The position numbers and the translations under genes are program-made. Below, piece by piece: positions 26,634-34,789 of a stretch of 64,000 nt of DNA. Origin of the DNA: Microbacterium sp. PM5 (lineage in GTDB: Bacteria; Actinomycetota; Actinomycetes; Actinomycetales; Microbacteriaceae). Below the pieces are notes generated by a model, which was given only the letters and a program-made list of their open reading frames with translations, was not told the DNA's origin and did not search any database. The stretch is taken from positions 3,045,432 through 3,109,431 of the forward strand of contig NZ_CP022162.1 in the NCBI RefSeq assembly GCF_003293595.1, given 5' to 3'. Position 1 is the stretch's first letter. The number at the start of each line of letters is the position of its first letter.

Positions 26634-28157
26634 ATGACCCACACCACCGAGACCACCGACGAGCACGGCGAAGAGACGCCGCTCGACCCGGTGGATCGCG
26701 TGCTGGCACGTGCCGAGGGCCGCTCTGGCGTGCGCGTCTTCGGTAGCGCCCAGGCGCTGCAGGATGCCGCAACCGTCGCCTCCGGTGACGCCGACGGCGA
26801 TCAGTGGGATCGCGAGGAACGCGCGGCGCTGCGGCGCGTACCGGGTCTGTCCACGGAGCTCGAAGACGTCACCGAGGTCGAGTACCGCCAGCTGCGTCTG
26901 GAGAACGTCGTGCTCGTGGGCGTGTACCCCCAAGGGTCGCAGGAGGATGCCGAGAACTCGCTGCGCGAACTCGCCGCGCTCGCCGAGACGGCCGGTGCCG
27001 TCGTTCTCGACGGCGTGCTGCAGCGGCGTCCGCATCCCGACCCCGCGACCTACATCGGCCGCGGCAAGGCGGCGGAGCTGCGCGACCTCGTGGCCGCCGT
27101 CGGCGCCGACACCGTCATCGCCGACACGGAGCTCGCTCCGAGCCAGCGCCGCGCACTGGAGGACGTCGTGAAGGTGAAGGTCATCGACCGCACCACCGTG
27201 ATCCTCGACATCTTCAGCCAGCACGCCAAGAGCCGCGAGGGCAAGGCCCAGGTCGAGCTCGCCCAGCTCGAGTACCTGTTGCCGCGCCTGCGTGGCTGGG
27301 GCGAGTCGATGAGCCGTCAGGCCGGTGGTCAGGTGGGTGCCGGCGGCGCCGGCATGGGCTCACGCGGGCCGGGTGAGACGAAGATCGAGCTCGATCGCCG
27401 CCGCATCCGCACCAAGATGGCCCAGCTGCGCAAGCAGCTGCGTGACTTCGCACCCGCCCGCGAGGCCAAGCGCAGCGAACGCAAGCGCAACACGATCCCG
27501 TCGGTCGCGATCGCCGGCTACACGAACGCCGGCAAGTCCAGCCTGCTCAACCGGCTCACGAGCGCCGGTGTGCTCGTCGAGAACGCGCTGTTCGCGACCC
27601 TGGACGCGACCGTACGTCGCGCCGAAGCGGCCGACGGTCGCGTCTACACCCTGACGGACACGGTCGGGTTCGTGCGCAATCTGCCTCATCAGCTCGTCGA
27701 GGCCTTCCGGTCGACGCTGGAAGAGGTCGGCGACGCCGACGTGCTGGTTCACGTCGTGGACGGCTCCCACCCCGACCCCGCCGCGCAGCTCGCGACCGTG
27801 CGCGACGTGATGGGCGACGTGGGTGCGCGCTCGACGCGCGAGATCGTCGTCTTCAACAAAGCCGATCTCGTCGACGACGACACCAGACTCGTGCTGCGCG
27901 GGCTCGAGCCCTCCGCGCTGTTCGTGTCGTCGCGCACGGGGGAGGGTATCGCGCAGCTGCGCACCGTCATCGAGGACGCCCTCCCGCTGCCGGCGGTCGA
28001 AGTGCGCGCGCTCGTGCCGTACGACCGCGGGGACCTCATCAACGCCGTGCACGAGTCCGGCCACATCCTCTCGACCGCTCACGAAGAGGGCGGCACCGCG
28101 GTGCACGCCCACGTCTCCGAGCGACTCGCGGCGGAGCTGGCGCCCTACGCGCTCTGA
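26634..28157 (+). CDS. hflX: GTPase HflX
   Basis: A 507-residue ribosome-splitting GTPase that rescues stalled or hibernating 70S ribosomes. The N-terminal HflX domain includes DGVLQRRPHPDPATYIGRGKAAELRDLV and the glycine-rich QAGGQVGAGGAGMGSRGPGETKIELDRRRI, followed by a coiled-coil-like basic stretch. G motifs: G1 GYTNAGKS at about 295-302, the G2 FATLDATVRR, G3 DTVGFVRNLPHQLVEAF, and G4 NKAD. The N-terminal extension of about 80 residues is typical of actinobacterial HflX. It has a GGAAGGA ribosome site 5 nt before its ATG. Confidence 0.96.
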   Translation: MTHTTETTDEHGEETPLDPVDRVLARAEGRSGVRVFGSAQALQDAATVASGDADGDQWDREERAALRRVPGLSTELEDVTEVEYRQLRLENVVLVGVYPQGSQEDAENSLRELAALAETAGAVVLDGVLQRRPHPDPATYIGRGKAAELRDLVAAVGADTVIADTELAPSQRRALEDVVKVKVIDRTTVILDIFSQHAKSREGKAQVELAQLEYLLPRLRGWGESMSRQAGGQVGAGGAGMGSRGPGETKIELDRRRIRTKMAQLRKQLRDFAPAREAKRSERKRNTIPSVAIAGYTNAGKSSLLNRLTSAGVLVENALFATLDATVRRAEAADGRVYTLTDTVGFVRNLPHQLVEAFRSTLEEVGDADVLVHVVDGSHPDPAAQLATVRDVMGDVGARSTREIVVFNKADLVDDDTRLVLRGLEPSALFVSSRTGEGIAQLRTVIEDALPLPAVEVRALVPYDRGDLINAVHESGHILSTAHEEGGTAVHAHVSERLAAELAPYAL

Positions 28158-30079
28158 CGTGGTGAGGAGCCTGCCAGGTCTATCGGCGGCACGCCGGGCG
28201 TCGTGAACCCGAACACCTGGCCGAGGAACGCGAGCTCGCTCTGCAGCGCGTGCACGACCGCCTCGGCGCCGCGGAACCCGTGCCCTTCGCCCTCGTAGAG
28301 CACATAGGCGTGCGGGATATGACGGGCCGCGAGCGCGTCGCGGATCGCTTCGGCCTGCGATGGCGGCACGACGGCATCGTCTGCGCCCTGCAGCAGCAGC
28401 ACCGGCACCTGGAAGCCGTCGATGTGCGTCAACGGGGAGCGCTGGATGTAGAGCTCCTCGGCCTCGGGTAGCGCTCCGATGAGCCCATCGAGATACCGGG
28501 ACTCGAAATCGTGGGTATCGGCGGCCAGGGTGCGGGCGTCGCCCACGCCGTAGCGGGAGATGCCTGCGCCGAAAACGTCGGTGCGGGCCAGCGCGGCGAG
28601 CACGGTCCAGCCACCGGCTGATCCGCCCTTGATCGCGAGGCGCGCGGGGTCGGCCGCGCCCGTGGCGGCCAGGCCCGTGGCGGATGCCGCGACATCTGCG
28701 ATGTCGACGACGCCCCATTGGCCGCGCAGCCGCTCACGGTATGCGCGGCCGTACCCCGTCGAGCCCCCGTAGTTCACCTCCAGCACCCCGATGCCGCGAC
28801 TCGTGAAGAACAGCGTCTTCGCGTCGGCGACGCCGCCCTCGTGGCCGGTCGGCCCGCCGTGCACCAGCACGAGGTACGGCGGGCGTTCCGTCTCGGGTGC
28901 CGCCACCCGCGGATGTCGCGGGGGATGCACGAACGCGTGCACCGTGCCCGTCGGGCCTTCGAGCGAGAACGGGCGTGTGTCGGGAAGCCACGCATCGAGA
29001 TCCTCGCCGTCGACCTCTGCACGCTGCCCGATCACCAGATCGACGCGCATCGTCGCGGCCTCCTCATCGATCTCCACGAGCCAGATCCCGCTCATGCCCG
29101 GCGCCAGCCCGGAGATCAGCGCCCGACGCCCCACGACCGCTTCGACGCAGAGCGATGCCGTGGCAGGCAGAGGGATCACGGTCTCGGTGCCCGCGGCGGT
29201 GCGCCAGACGAGTTCGTCGGAGCCGTTGGTGCGGACAGCGATCACCCCGCCGTCGGAGGTCACCCCGAACCAGCGGCTGCCGAGCGACCACAGCGGGCCT
29301 CCCGTGTCTGCATCGGCCGGCGCGAAAGGTGTCCGCGGCAGATCGGCATCGAGGCGCAGTCTCCAGAGGTTCCATCGGCCGGTCGCGTCGTCCAGGTAGA
29401 GCAGGTCGTCCTCGTCACACCACTCGGGCTGGAGCGCTGCCGTGCTGCCGTCGGTCACGTCGGTCCACTCGACCACGGCGCCGTCCTCCAGGCGACCGAC
29501 ACGCAGTCTCGTGCGGTCCCAGGGCATGTCGGGGTGATTCCAGGCCACCCACGCGAGACGGTCGCCGCGCGGCGACAGTGCGGGCTGAGCAACGAAGTCG
29601 CTGCCCGCGACGAGATCGCTCGCTCCCTCACCCTGCAGGTCGATGCGCACGATCGCCCGTTCACGGCCCGCCCGTTCGCGGATGGCCAGCAGTATGCCGC
29701 CGGACGCGCGAAGCCCGCCGTAGCGGACGTCCGCGTCGTTCGTCAGGCGACGCGGCTCCGAGCCGGGTTCGCGCACCCACACCTGCTGGTCTCGCCGTTC
29801 GACGAAGAACAGTCGGCCGGCCTCGTCGACCGCCCAGGATCCCCCGCCGTACTCGTGCACGCCGGATCTGGCGTTCCACGGCGCCGGCAGGACGGGGTGC
29901 ACCCTTTCGGTGGCATCGCGCCGGAACACCGCGGTGCGGCCGGCCTCGTCGGCCACCGTCTGCGCCCACCACACCTCGTCGCCGACGAGCGCGGCACCGT
30001 CGATGCGGGGTGACGACGCGGAAGCCCACGCGGCCGTGAACGGAGAGGGCCAGGATCCATAGGGGTGCACATCGACCAT
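28145..30079 (-). CDS. S9 family prolyl-oligopeptidase-like serine peptidase
   Basis: A 644-residue cytoplasmic peptidase with an N-terminal seven-bladed beta-propeller (WD-like repeats through about 380) and a C-terminal alpha/beta hydrolase. The catalytic triad is visible: Ser about 487 in IKGGSAGGWTVLAAL, Asp in LLLQGADDAVVPPSQ, and His in LYEGEGHGFRGAEA. VLVHGGPTGHEGG is the oxyanion region. There is no signal peptide, so it acts on intracellular oligopeptides, with acylaminoacyl-peptidase-like organisation. The ATG at 30079 has a TAGCGT -10 seven nt upstream; the in-frame extension to 30280 is not supported. Its end overlaps hflX by 13 bases (convergent). Confidence 0.93.
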   Translation of the reverse strand: MVDVHPYGSWPSPFTAAWASASSPRIDGAALVGDEVWWAQTVADEAGRTAVFRRDATERVHPVLPAPWNARSGVHEYGGGSWAVDEAGRLFFVERRDQQVWVREPGSEPRRLTNDADVRYGGLRASGGILLAIRERAGRERAIVRIDLQGEGASDLVAGSDFVAQPALSPRGDRLAWVAWNHPDMPWDRTRLRVGRLEDGAVVEWTDVTDGSTAALQPEWCDEDDLLYLDDATGRWNLWRLRLDADLPRTPFAPADADTGGPLWSLGSRWFGVTSDGGVIAVRTNGSDELVWRTAAGTETVIPLPATASLCVEAVVGRRALISGLAPGMSGIWLVEIDEEAATMRVDLVIGQRAEVDGEDLDAWLPDTRPFSLEGPTGTVHAFVHPPRHPRVAAPETERPPYLVLVHGGPTGHEGGVADAKTLFFTSRGIGVLEVNYGGSTGYGRAYRERLRGQWGVVDIADVAASATGLAATGAADPARLAIKGGSAGGWTVLAALARTDVFGAGISRYGVGDARTLAADTHDFESRYLDGLIGALPEAEELYIQRSPLTHIDGFQVPVLLLQGADDAVVPPSQAEAIRDALAARHIPHAYVLYEGEGHGFRGAEAVVHALQSELAFLGQVFGFTTPGVPPIDLAGSSPRQSA

Positions 30080-30086
30080 GCCTGCC

Positions 30087-30092
30087 ACGCTA
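30087..30092 (-). promoter_or_regulatory. -10 hexamer (TAGCGT) of the S9 peptidase gene
   Basis: TAGCGT on the minus strand, 7 nt before the ATG at 30079; leaderless arrangement. Confidence 0.5.
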
Positions 30093-30160
30093 CGCGCCTG
30101 CGTCAGTCGACGTCGCAGGACACGTCTCGTCACACGCGGGGACGGGCGGCAAGGTGGCTC

Positions 30161-30166
30161 TACAGT
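30161..30166 (+). promoter_or_regulatory. -10 hexamer (TACAGT) of metF
   Basis: TACAGT about 62 nt before the metF ATG, which has an AGAAGG ribosome site; a leadered transcript is predicted. Confidence 0.4.
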
Positions 30167-30228
30167 GGTGGCACCGAGGCTGCGGTACGCCGGCTGCACG
30201 ACCCCGACGCGAGAGAAGGCACCGAGCG

Positions 30229-31206
30229 ATGACGTCTCACGAACCGCACATCGCTGCTGCGCGGGCCGGCGGCGAGGCATCGCCGCAGGTTCCGTTCTCG
30301 TTCGAGATCTATCCTCCGCGCACGCTGGCGCAGTTGCCTGCGCTCCACGAGACCATCCGCGTGCTGGCCGAGGCGGGGCCGCGGTTCATCTCCGTGACGT
30401 TCGGCGCCGGAGGCTCGACCACCGATCGCTCGCTCGCCGTGCTGACGCATATCCTCCGCGAAACGCGGGTTCCCCCCGTCGCGCATGTGACATGCGTCGG
30501 CAGCAGCTATGCCGAGGCGACGACGGTCATCCGCCACTTCCTCGACGCCGGCATCACCCGCTTCCTCGCCGTGCGCGGCGACCCGCCGCTCGGCGTCGGA
30601 GAGGACGACATCGTCTTCGGCGATCTGGAGTCGGCGGCTCAGCTCGTGCAGCTCATCGGACGTGTGCACGCGGAGCGGTCGACGTACCGCGAGCGGGAGA
30701 TCCCGGGCGTTCCGGGAGCGGTTCGGGTCATCGACGGCGACCGCGTCGACATCGCGGTCGCTGCGTTCCCGAACGGTCACCCGCGCTCGCGTCATCGCTA
30801 CGAGGACATCGACGCGCTTCTGGCCAAGCAGGCCGCCGGGGCGACGTCAGCCATCACGCAGCTCTTCTTCCACGCCGACGAGTACCTCGACTTCGTCGCT
30901 CGTGCCCGGGCGGCCGGGGTGGTCATTCCGATCGTCCCCGGAATCATGCCGATCACCTCGCCCGGGCGCCTGCGCCGTGTGCTCGAGCTCACCGGAGACG
31001 CGCGCCCCGACTCCCTCGCCGCGGCACTGGAGTCCGCTCCGGATGCCGCGGCGCAGCGCGAGGTCGGTCTCGCCCATGCCGCCGCGCTCGCCCGGGCCGT
31101 GGTGGCTGGCGGCGCCGAGGGCGTCCACCTTTACGCCTTCAACAATCACGAGACCGTTCTGGGTGTGCTGCGCACCGCGGGGCTGATCCCTGAACGGCGC
31201 TCGTAG
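30229..31206 (+). CDS. metF: Methylenetetrahydrofolate reductase
   Basis: A 325-residue FAD-dependent TIM-barrel enzyme making 5-methyl-tetrahydrofolate for methionine synthesis. Recognisable: FSFEIYPPRTLAQLPALHETI (the catalytic Glu region FSFExxPPR), ISVTFGAGGSTTDRS, PVAHVTCVGSSYAE (the HxTC loop), LAVRGDPP, and IVPGIMPITSPGRLRRVLELTG. GVHLYAFNN closes the barrel. I chose the ATG at 30229 with an AGAAGG ribosome site about 9 nt upstream. metE or metH is not beside it. It links to thyA/folA metabolically through methylene-THF. It is convergent with the membrane protein gene downstream, with only 7 bases between the stops. Confidence 0.95.
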   Translation: MTSHEPHIAAARAGGEASPQVPFSFEIYPPRTLAQLPALHETIRVLAEAGPRFISVTFGAGGSTTDRSLAVLTHILRETRVPPVAHVTCVGSSYAEATTVIRHFLDAGITRFLAVRGDPPLGVGEDDIVFGDLESAAQLVQLIGRVHAERSTYREREIPGVPGAVRVIDGDRVDIAVAAFPNGHPRSRHRYEDIDALLAKQAAGATSAITQLFFHADEYLDFVARARAAGVVIPIVPGIMPITSPGRLRRVLELTGDARPDSLAAALESAPDAAAQREVGLAHAAALARAVVAGGAEGVHLYAFNNHETVLGVLRTAGLIPERRS

Positions 31207-31213
31207 GGGGCAT

Positions 31214-32221
31214 TCAGTCGGAGGACGCGGTTGCCGCCGCGCGGCGAAGCCCCCAGCGGCGCCACGCATGGCGAACCGCCACCGCCGGCGTCGATGGACC
31301 GGCGAGCCACGCGCCGGCGGCGACGGCGAGCGCGATCGCCAGAGCTACGCCGGACGCGCCGACCACCGCCGATAGCAGCTGATCGTAGATCGCGACGGCT
31401 GCGGCCGGTGTCAGCGCCGTTCCGGCGGCGGCGGTCGACACCGCCGCGCGGCCGACCGCCGCTGCGATCAGCAGTGCTCCGAGAGCCGCCGCCGCCCCGA
31501 GCGCCGCCCACCGGAGGGTGTCGACGCGTCGCCGAGCGAGCGCAATCCCGGCGAGGAACAGGATCGCGGTGGCGACCGGCATCCACCATCCCGCGTTCAC
31601 GCCGAGCGCATAGCCCGTTCGGACGGCAGCGAGGGCATCCCCGGAGCCGATGATCACGACGTGGTCGACCGAGGGGATGAGCGTCGCCCACGCGACGTCA
31701 CGCGCGCTCAGGCGTTCCTTCACGCCCGCCACGACGGCGCCGACCTGCACACCGAGTCCGGCATCGGTCTGCACCACGAGGCCGGCGCCATCGGCGGTTG
31801 CGGCGAGCGTCAGCGCGCGGTGAGACTGCCGAAGAACCTCGCCCCAGACCGCTGCGAAGGCGTCGGAGCGAATCGCTTCGGCGATCGCGTCGTGCACGAG
31901 AGTCTGCACGGCCGCAGCGGCGGGCGCCTGCAGTCGTCGCAGGGCGTCAGCAGCCCGATCGCCGACGCCGAGGGCGATGATGCCGTCGACGATCGAGCCG
32001 GCGAGAGCGCTCGTGTCGAGCTTCGCGTCGACGGCGTCGGTGGATGCCGCGATCACCGCGTCCTGGACGACGGCCGAGCGGGCCAGCGGCGCAAGCGTCG
32101 CGGTGAAAGCCTCTTCATCCACCAGCTGCACCCTCGCCCACACGCTCAGGATGGACAGCGGCAGGCAGACGACGGCCAGGACGACCGCGACGGCCGACAC
32201 GACGGCGCGCGCCCGCGACAT
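31214..32221 (-). CDS. Membrane protein of unknown function, co-directional with lexA
   Basis: A 335-residue protein with one N-terminal hydrophobic helix (about 7-30), a long Ala-rich extracytoplasmic region (about 31-205) with repeated AVVQDAVIAAS/DAVDAKLDTSALAGSIVDGI-like helical stretches, and three or four further membrane helices (about 215-315), ending in a basic cytoplasmic tail. I know this layout from unannotated actinobacterial membrane proteins, not from a characterised family. The ATG at 32221 lies 2 bases after the lexA stop, so it is almost certainly translated from the lexA mRNA and would rise with SOS induction. Confidence 0.82.
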   Translation of the reverse strand: MSRARAVVSAVAVVLAVVCLPLSILSVWARVQLVDEEAFTATLAPLARSAVVQDAVIAASTDAVDAKLDTSALAGSIVDGIIALGVGDRAADALRRLQAPAAAAVQTLVHDAIAEAIRSDAFAAVWGEVLRQSHRALTLAATADGAGLVVQTDAGLGVQVGAVVAGVKERLSARDVAWATLIPSVDHVVIIGSGDALAAVRTGYALGVNAGWWMPVATAILFLAGIALARRRVDTLRWAALGAAAALGALLIAAAVGRAAVSTAAAGTALTPAAAVAIYDQLLSAVVGASGVALAIALAVAAGAWLAGPSTPAVAVRHAWRRWGLRRAAATASSD

Positions 32222-32223
32222 GC

Positions 32224-32889
32224 TCAGACCGCGCGCAGGACGGCCACGACGCGACCGAGAACCACGGCGTCGTCGCCGAGGATCGGCTCGAAGGAGGAGT
32301 TGCGGGGGAGCAGCCACGTGTGACCGTCCCGCTGTCGGAAGGTCTTCACCGTCGCTTCGCCGTCCAGCATCGCCGCCACGATGTCGCCGTTGTCGGCCGT
32401 CGGCTGGGAACGCACGACGACCCAGTCGCCGTCGCAGATGGCGGCGTCGATCATCGACTCGCCGCTGACCTTGAGCATGAAGAGATCCCCCTTGCCGACC
32501 AGCTGACGCGGCAGCGGGAAGATCTCCTCGACCTGCTGATCGGCCGTGATCGGTACGCCTGCCGCGATGCGCCCGACCAGGGGGACGAGCGCGGCGTCAC
32601 CGAGCGCGGGGGTGAGGTCGGCGGGGTTCTCCGCGGCGGCACCCGGCAGGTCGATGAGGACCTCCATCGCGCGCGTCTTGCCGGCGTCGCGGCGCAGATA
32701 ACCGCTCAGCTCCAGCTGGTTGAGCTGGTGCGTGACGCTGGACAGCGACTTCAGGCCCACGGCGTCGCCGATCTCGCGCATGCTCGGCGGGTAGCCGAAG
32801 CGCGCGATGGAGGTCTGGATCACCTCGAGGATCTTCAGCTGCTTGTCGCTGAGGCTCTTACGCCTGCGTGTCTGAGGCTTGTCGGCCAT
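32224..32889 (-). CDS. lexA: SOS repressor LexA
   Basis: A 221-residue repressor and self-cleaving serine protease (S24). N-terminal winged helix: [55 protein letters not shown]. Cleavage bond Ala110-Gly111 in [10 protein letters not shown]; catalytic Ser145 in [10 protein letters not shown] and Lys182 in EATVKTF. It represses recA-recX through the SOS box at 19744 and probably the divergent LysM gene. An AAGGAG ribosome site precedes the ATG. A TACGGT hexamer at 32970-32975 (minus strand) lies inside an imperfect dyad (CGAAACCG/CGGTTTTCG) that could be an autoregulatory site. Confidence 0.97.
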   Translation of the reverse strand: MADKPQTRRRKSLSDKQLKILEVIQTSIARFGYPPSMREIGDAVGLKSLSSVTHQLNQLELSGYLRRDAGKTRAMEVLIDLPGAAAENPADLTPALGDAALVPLVGRIAAGVPITADQQVEEIFPLPRQLVGKGDLFMLKVSGESMIDAAICDGDWVVVRSQPTADNGDIVAAMLDGEATVKTFRQRDGHTWLLPRNSSFEPILGDDAVVLGRVVAVLRAV

Positions 32890-33046
32890 GTCGCGCGCTC
32901 CTTCGATCGCGTCCCCGGAAGGCAGCGCCTTCGAATGTCGGAGGTTGGTGATGGGGTCATCTTGTCGAAACCGTATCCGGTTTTCGCACGGTCGTCCGGC
33001 ACGTGTACGCGTGTCGGGTTCGATTCATCTGCGAGAACGGCAGGGC

Positions 33047-33076
33047 TTGACACTCGAACACTATCGAAGATAGATT
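33047..33076 (+). promoter_or_regulatory. Consensus-like promoter of the LysM gene
   Basis: TTGACA (33047-33052), 18-nt spacer, TAGATT (33071-33076). The spacer contains the LexA half-site TCGAAC and a CTATC/GATAG dyad, so a repressor bound here would block transcription. This is the best sigma-70-type promoter in the window. Confidence 0.8.
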
Positions 33077-33083
33077 CGGAACA

Positions 33084-33129
33084 GAGATTCGCATCCACCT
33101 CTCCCGGCCGAGAGGCGGATGCGAATCTC
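33084..33129 (+). promoter_or_regulatory. 20-bp stem-loop at the predicted 5' end of the LysM mRNA
   Basis: GAGATTCGCATCCACCTCTC (33084-33103) pairs with 33110-33129 over 20 positions with a single A-C mismatch; the loop is CCGGCC. The expected transcription start (7-8 nt after the -10) falls at the foot of the stem, so the mRNA would begin with a closed hairpin. Confidence 0.8.
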
Positions 33130-33198
33130 GAATCGAATCTTCGAAGTGACGCTTTCAACTCGACGCCCCGGAGCGGGACACGTTTCAAGGAGGAACTC

Positions 33199-33579
33199 AT
33201 GACCACGATCGACATCCTCGGCGCTTCGCCCCGTGGCCGTGTCATCGCGGCGGCCCCGGTCACCCGTCTGCGCCTGACGGTTCGCGGTCGCCGGGTGCTC
33301 GCCTTCCTCGCTTCGGTCCCGGTCGTCGTCGCGCTCGGCATCGGCATCGTGTCCGGAGGCGGTGCGCTGGCCTCGAACGAGGGGGCGTCGGGAGTCACGT
33401 TCACCCATGTCACGGTGCAGCCGGGCGATACGCTCTGGTCGATCGCGCGCGCGGTCGCTCCCGACGTCGACCCGCGGGACGCGGTCGACGCGATCGTGCG
33501 GCTCAATGCGCTGGACTCGGGCAGCCTCGACGCCGGGCAGAGCATCGCGATCCCGGCCGAGTACTCCGCCGGTCGCTGA
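33199..33579 (+). CDS. LysM-domain membrane protein, probable SOS division suppressor
   Basis: A 126-residue protein: basic cytoplasmic head, one membrane helix (about 33-55, VLAFLASVPVVVALGIGIVSG), then an extracytoplasmic LysM peptidoglycan-binding domain (about 68-121, HVTVQPGDTLWSIARAVAPD...LNALDSGSLDAGQSIAIP). This small TM-plus-LysM layout divergent from lexA is that of YneA (Bacillus), DivS (Corynebacterium) and Rv2719c (Mycobacterium), which delay division during DNA damage. A strong AAGGAGG site lies 6 nt before the ATG. The assignment to that group rests on layout and neighbourhood; sequence identity among these proteins is low. Confidence 0.85.
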   Translation: MTTIDILGASPRGRVIAAAPVTRLRLTVRGRRVLAFLASVPVVVALGIGIVSGGGALASNEGASGVTFTHVTVQPGDTLWSIARAVAPDVDPRDAVDAIVRLNALDSGSLDAGQSIAIPAEYSAGR

Positions 33580-33620
33580 GCGGCCGCTGACCGACCTCGT
33601 CCGGGTCTCGCGGCGACCCC

Positions 33621-33626
33621 TACGAT
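33621..33626 (+). promoter_or_regulatory. -10 hexamer (TACGAT) of hisC
   Basis: TACGAT, 7 nt spacer, then the GTG at 33634. The ATG at 33625 overlaps this hexamer and so cannot be the start of a transcript made from it. Confidence 0.55.
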
Positions 33627-33633
33627 GGTGAGG

Positions 33634-34731
33634 GTGAGCGTTCGACTCGATGACCTTCCTCTCAGAGATGACCTGCGCGGCCTCACGCCGTATGGGGCCC
33701 CGCAGGCTCCGCTGCCCGTCGCGCTGAACGTCAACGAGAACACTCATCCGGTGCCGGAAGCGGTCGCGGACGACATCCTCGACAGCATCGCGCGCGCTCT
33801 TCGGGAGGTGAACCGCTACCCGGATCGTGAGTTCACCGCCGTGCGCGAAGGCTTCGCCGAGTATCTGGGTCACGGCCTCTCAGCCGCGCAGATCTGGGCC
33901 GCGAACGGATCCAACGAGGTTCTGCAGCACCTCCTGCAGGCGTTCGCCGGCCCCGGACGGACGGCGTTCGGTTTCGCGCCGACCTATTCGATGTATCCGT
34001 TGCTCACTCGCGCGACGGGTGCGACCTACGTCAGCGGGACGCGTGGCGTCGACTACACGCTCGCCCCCGACGACGCCGCGGCCCAGATCGACCGTGCGCA
34101 GCCCGACGTCGTGTTCCTGTGTGCGCCGAACAATCCGACGGGAACGCCGCTGGGTCTCGATGTGATCGAGGCGGTCTACGACGCGGCGCCGGGCATCGTG
34201 ATCGTCGACGAGGCCTACCAGGAGTTCGCTCCCCGCGATTCCCGGTCCGCGCTGACGCTGCTGGCCGACCGGCCGCGCCTCGTGGTGTCGCGCACGATGA
34301 GCAAGGCCTTCGCTTTCGCGGGCGCTCGCGTCGGCTACCTCGCGGCCGACCCCGCCGTCATCGACGCGCTGCGTCTGGTTCGACTGCCCTACCACCTCAG
34401 CGCGCTGACCCAGGCAGCAGCCTCCGCCGCGTTGCGTCATGCGCCGGCCATGCTCGCCATGGTGGACGAGATCGTCGCTCAGCGTGACCGGATCTCTGCG
34501 ACCCTCGATGCGCTCGGATACCGTCCCTTCGAGAGCTGGACGAACTTCGTGCTCTTCTCGGGTGTGGAAGATCCGGCGACGACGTGGCAGGGGCTCTACG
34601 ACCGCGGTGTTCTGATCCGCGACGTCGGGATCGCCCACAGTCTGCGTGTCACCGCCGGCACGGAGGAGGAGTCCACGGCCTTCCTCGATGCGCTCGCGTC
34701 GCTTGGACCGGGCGGTTCCGGCGCGCACTGA
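33634..34731 (+). CDS. hisC: Histidinol-phosphate aminotransferase
   Basis: A 365-residue fold-type I PLP aminotransferase converting imidazole-acetol phosphate to histidinol phosphate. The PLP lysine is about Lys224 in VSRTMSKAFAFAGARVGYL; N-terminal LNVNENTHPVPEAV (substrate-binding), ANGSNEVLQHLLQAF, CAPNNPTG and VDEAYQEF are all family blocks. I prefer the GTG at 33634 to the ATG at 33625 because of the leaderless promoter geometry; both encode the same enzyme bar three residues. It begins a his cluster (hisB, hisH, priA); hisD is not in this window. Confidence 0.94.
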   Translation: MSVRLDDLPLRDDLRGLTPYGAPQAPLPVALNVNENTHPVPEAVADDILDSIARALREVNRYPDREFTAVREGFAEYLGHGLSAAQIWAANGSNEVLQHLLQAFAGPGRTAFGFAPTYSMYPLLTRATGATYVSGTRGVDYTLAPDDAAAQIDRAQPDVVFLCAPNNPTGTPLGLDVIEAVYDAAPGIVIVDEAYQEFAPRDSRSALTLLADRPRLVVSRTMSKAFAFAGARVGYLAADPAVIDALRLVRLPYHLSALTQAAASAALRHAPAMLAMVDEIVAQRDRISATLDALGYRPFESWTNFVLFSGVEDPATTWQGLYDRGVLIRDVGIAHSLRVTAGTEEESTAFLDALASLGPGGSGAH

Positions 34732-34777
34732 CCGTCACCGTCGGGGTAACACGCCGAGGCCCCGTGCGGGCTCTCGG

Positions 34778-34783
34778 TAGACT
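34778..34783 (+). promoter_or_regulatory. -10 hexamer (TAGACT) of hisB-hisH
   Basis: TAGACT, 6 nt spacer, then the hisB ATG at 34790; leaderless arrangement. Confidence 0.6.
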
Positions 34784-34789
34784 CGGCTC

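Larger units (their letters stand above)
32890..33198. other. 309-base intergenic region between divergent lexA and LysM gene
   Basis: It holds the lexA leader and a candidate minus-strand -10 (TACGGT, 32970-32975) inside a dyad, a small GAAGGC/GCCTTC stem near 32928-32942, the strong LysM promoter (33047-33076) and the long hairpin (33084-33129). It is notably more AT-rich than its neighbours, with repeated TCGAA words. No full match to the recA SOS box was found; TCGAAC at 33054-33059 is a perfect half-site. Confidence 0.7.

Noticed and set aside
33054..33069. Full SOS box in the LysM promoter
   Set aside because: Only the left half-site TCGAAC matches; the right half does not align at the spacing seen in the recA box, so it is kept only as a half-site.
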